Below, piece after piece: positions 62,844-64,000 of a stretch of DNA of 64,000 nucleotides. Source of the stretch: an uncultured Bacteroidales bacterium (GTDB taxonomy: Bacteria > Bacteroidota > Bacteroidia > Bacteroidales > Muribaculaceae); contig CACZNH010000003.1 in the NCBI GenBank assembly GCA_902782465.1, positions 186,001 to 250,000 of the forward strand, read 5' to 3'. A program made the translations under genes and the position numbers. The notes below the pieces were generated by a model. It ran no database searches. It had not been told where the DNA came from and was given only the letters and a program-made list of their open reading frames with translations. Numbering within the stretch: the stretch's first letter is position 1; each line of letters opens with the position of its first letter.

Positions 62844-64000
62844 TTATTGCAATAATTCGACGTGACCGAGGCACTCGCTCAGCACCTTGATGGCGATGGG
62901 GGTTGCCACGGGAGCGTAATGTGAAAACGACATGGTGCTCGTGGCACGGCCGCTGGTGATGTTGCGCAGGGCGGTGACGTAGCCGAACATCTCGCTCAGC
63001 GGGGTGCTGGCCTTGACGATGCGGGCACCGCTGCGTGCGGTCTCCATACCCTCGACGATGGCGCGGCGGCGGTTCAGGTCGGCGATAACGTCACCCATGT
63101 TCTCCTCGGGGGTAACCACCTCGAGCGACATCATCGGCTCCAGCAGCACGGGGCGTGCCTTGCGGCAAGCGCTGCGGTAGGCCTGCATGGCGCACAGCTC
63201 AAAGCTGAGCGTGTCGCTGTCCACGGGGTGGTAGGTTCCGTCCAGGATGGTGACCTTCAGGCTCTGCATGGGGAAGCCGGCGAGGACGCCGCTGCGCATG
63301 GAGTTCTTGAAACCCTTCTCGATGCTGGGGATGAACTCCTTGGGGATGTTCCCGCCCTTGACCTCGTTGACGAACTGGAAGTTGCCGTCAAAGTCGTCAT
63401 CGATGGGCTCGACACGGCACTCGATGTCGGCAAACTTGCCGTGACCGCCGGTCTGCTTCTTGAACACTTCACGCACGGTAGCGGCCTGCGAGATGTTCTC
63501 CTTGTAGGTGACCTGGGGGCGACCCTGGTTGCACTCGACCTTGAACTCGCGGCGCAGACGGTCGAGGATGATGTCCAGATGCAGCTCACCCATTCCGCGG
63601 ATGATGGTCTGGCCGGTCTCCTCGTTGCTCTCGACCTGGAAGGTGGGGTCTTCCTCGGCAAGCTTTGCCAGACCCACTGCCATGCGGTCAAGGTCGTTCT
63701 GCGTCTTGGGCTCAACGGCGATGCCGATCACGGGCTCGGGGAAGTCCATGGCCTCGAGGGCGATGGCGGTATCCTGGCTGCTGCACAGGGTGTCGCCGGT
63801 GTGGACATCCTTGAAGCCGACTCCCGCGCCGATGTCACCGCAACCGATCACCTCCATGGGGTTCTGACGGTTGCTGTGCATCTGGAACAGGCGGGAAACG
63901 CGCTCCTTGTGACCCGTGCGCACGTTGTAGACCTGGCTGCCGGCGTTGAACTGGCCCGAATACACGCGGAAGAACACCAGACGGCCCACATAGGGGTCGG
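62844..64000 (-). CDS. fusA: elongation factor G, C-terminal part (cut by window end)
   Basis: About 385 codons of EF-G are in the window; the GTPase N-terminal half lies beyond 64000. Seen are the end of domain II ([20 protein letters not shown]), domain III ([20 protein letters not shown]), domain IV ([22 protein letters not shown]) and the domain V end ([15 protein letters not shown]). EF-G moves tRNA and mRNA on the ribosome. It heads the S10 operon here, as usual in Bacteroidetes. The apparent start at 63989 is an internal GTG, not the true start. Confidence 0.97.
   Translation of the reverse strand, partial: DPYVGRLVFFRVYSGQFNAGSQVYNVRTGHKERVSRLFQMHSNRQNPMEVIGCGDIGAGVGFKDVHTGDTLCSSQDTAIALEAMDFPEPVIGIAVEPKTQNDLDRMAVGLAKLAEEDPTFQVESNEETGQTIIRGMGELHLDIILDRLRREFKVECNQGRPQVTYKENISQAATVREVFKKQTGGHGKFADIECRVEPIDDDFDGNFQFVNEVKGGNIPKEFIPSIEKGFKNSMRSGVLAGFPMQSLKVTILDGTYHPVDSDTLSFELCAMQAYRSACRKARPVLLEPMMSLEVVTPEENMGDVIADLNRRRAIVEGMETARSGARIVKASTPLSEMFGYVTALRNITSGRATSTMSFSHYAPVATPIAIKVLSECLGHVELLQ

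Noticed and set aside
1-64000. tRNA or rRNA genes
   Set aside because: No cloverleaf with a TTC-containing T arm or rRNA segment was recognised in any gap.

Overview
The window is chromosomal DNA from a member of the Bacteroidales, most likely a gut or oral Prevotellaceae/Muribaculaceae-type organism. The evidence is the promoter style (TTTG-N19/20-TAnnTTTG), weak Shine-Dalgarno sequences, RprXY-like two-component genes, a DUF4292 lipoprotein, BspA-type leucine-rich repeats, an FISUMP domain, a T9SS-like C-terminal tail, a GH92 mannosidase and dockerin-like repeats on secreted proteins. No tRNA, rRNA or CRISPR array was seen.

Layout. 0-12 kb: a secreted subtilisin with dockerin-like repeats, inositol-3-phosphate synthase, a polysaccharide co-polymerase/tyrosine kinase, UDP-glucose dehydrogenase and a secreted endonuclease I. 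12-24 kb: an amphipathic repeat protein, rprX-rprY, an FISUMP protein, an acyltransferase, ribosomal protein L19, an FGE-sulfatase-domain protein, DUF3109, the folP-cdaA pair (folate; c-di-AMP), murI, a glycine-zipper lipoprotein and a small TerB/XRE/secreted-protein cluster. 24-32 kb: hydE with a divergent TPR gene, a second decayed copy of the same pair next to a PepT-like peptidase, a GNAT/zinc-ribbon fusion, ClbS-like and hflX. 32-47 kb: GH92, dgt, an AAA ATPase, dut-TPR-DUF4292, a BspA-like protein, a TonB-dependent receptor, a REP-associated (IS200-like) transposase and a ROK glucokinase. 47.8-64 kb: the S10-spc-alpha ribosomal operon on the minus strand, from partial fusA to rplQ.

How the genes relate. 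Much of the left two thirds is cell envelope work: capsule regulation and precursor supply (BY-kinase, Ugd), lipid head group and phosphatidate synthesis (Ino1, PlsC), wall precursor (MurI), and surface or secreted proteins marked by dockerin-like modules. The right third is the translation and secretion core.

Most interesting signals. (1) Two copies of a structured intergenic repeat, 30 kb apart, whose hairpins are kept by paired base changes. One copy ends on the stop codon of a RAYT transposase, the other on the stop codon of the FISUMP gene. (2) Seven-base-period TTAG arrays directly downstream of three genes, giving stop codons in all frames. (3) A hydE-TPR segmental duplication, one hydE copy being frameshifted and truncated against pepT. 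(4) Out-of-frame internal deletions in three normally conserved or essential genes (map, rplC, rplX), which are either assembly errors or a biological surprise. All domain calls come from reading sequence only; no database search was run.
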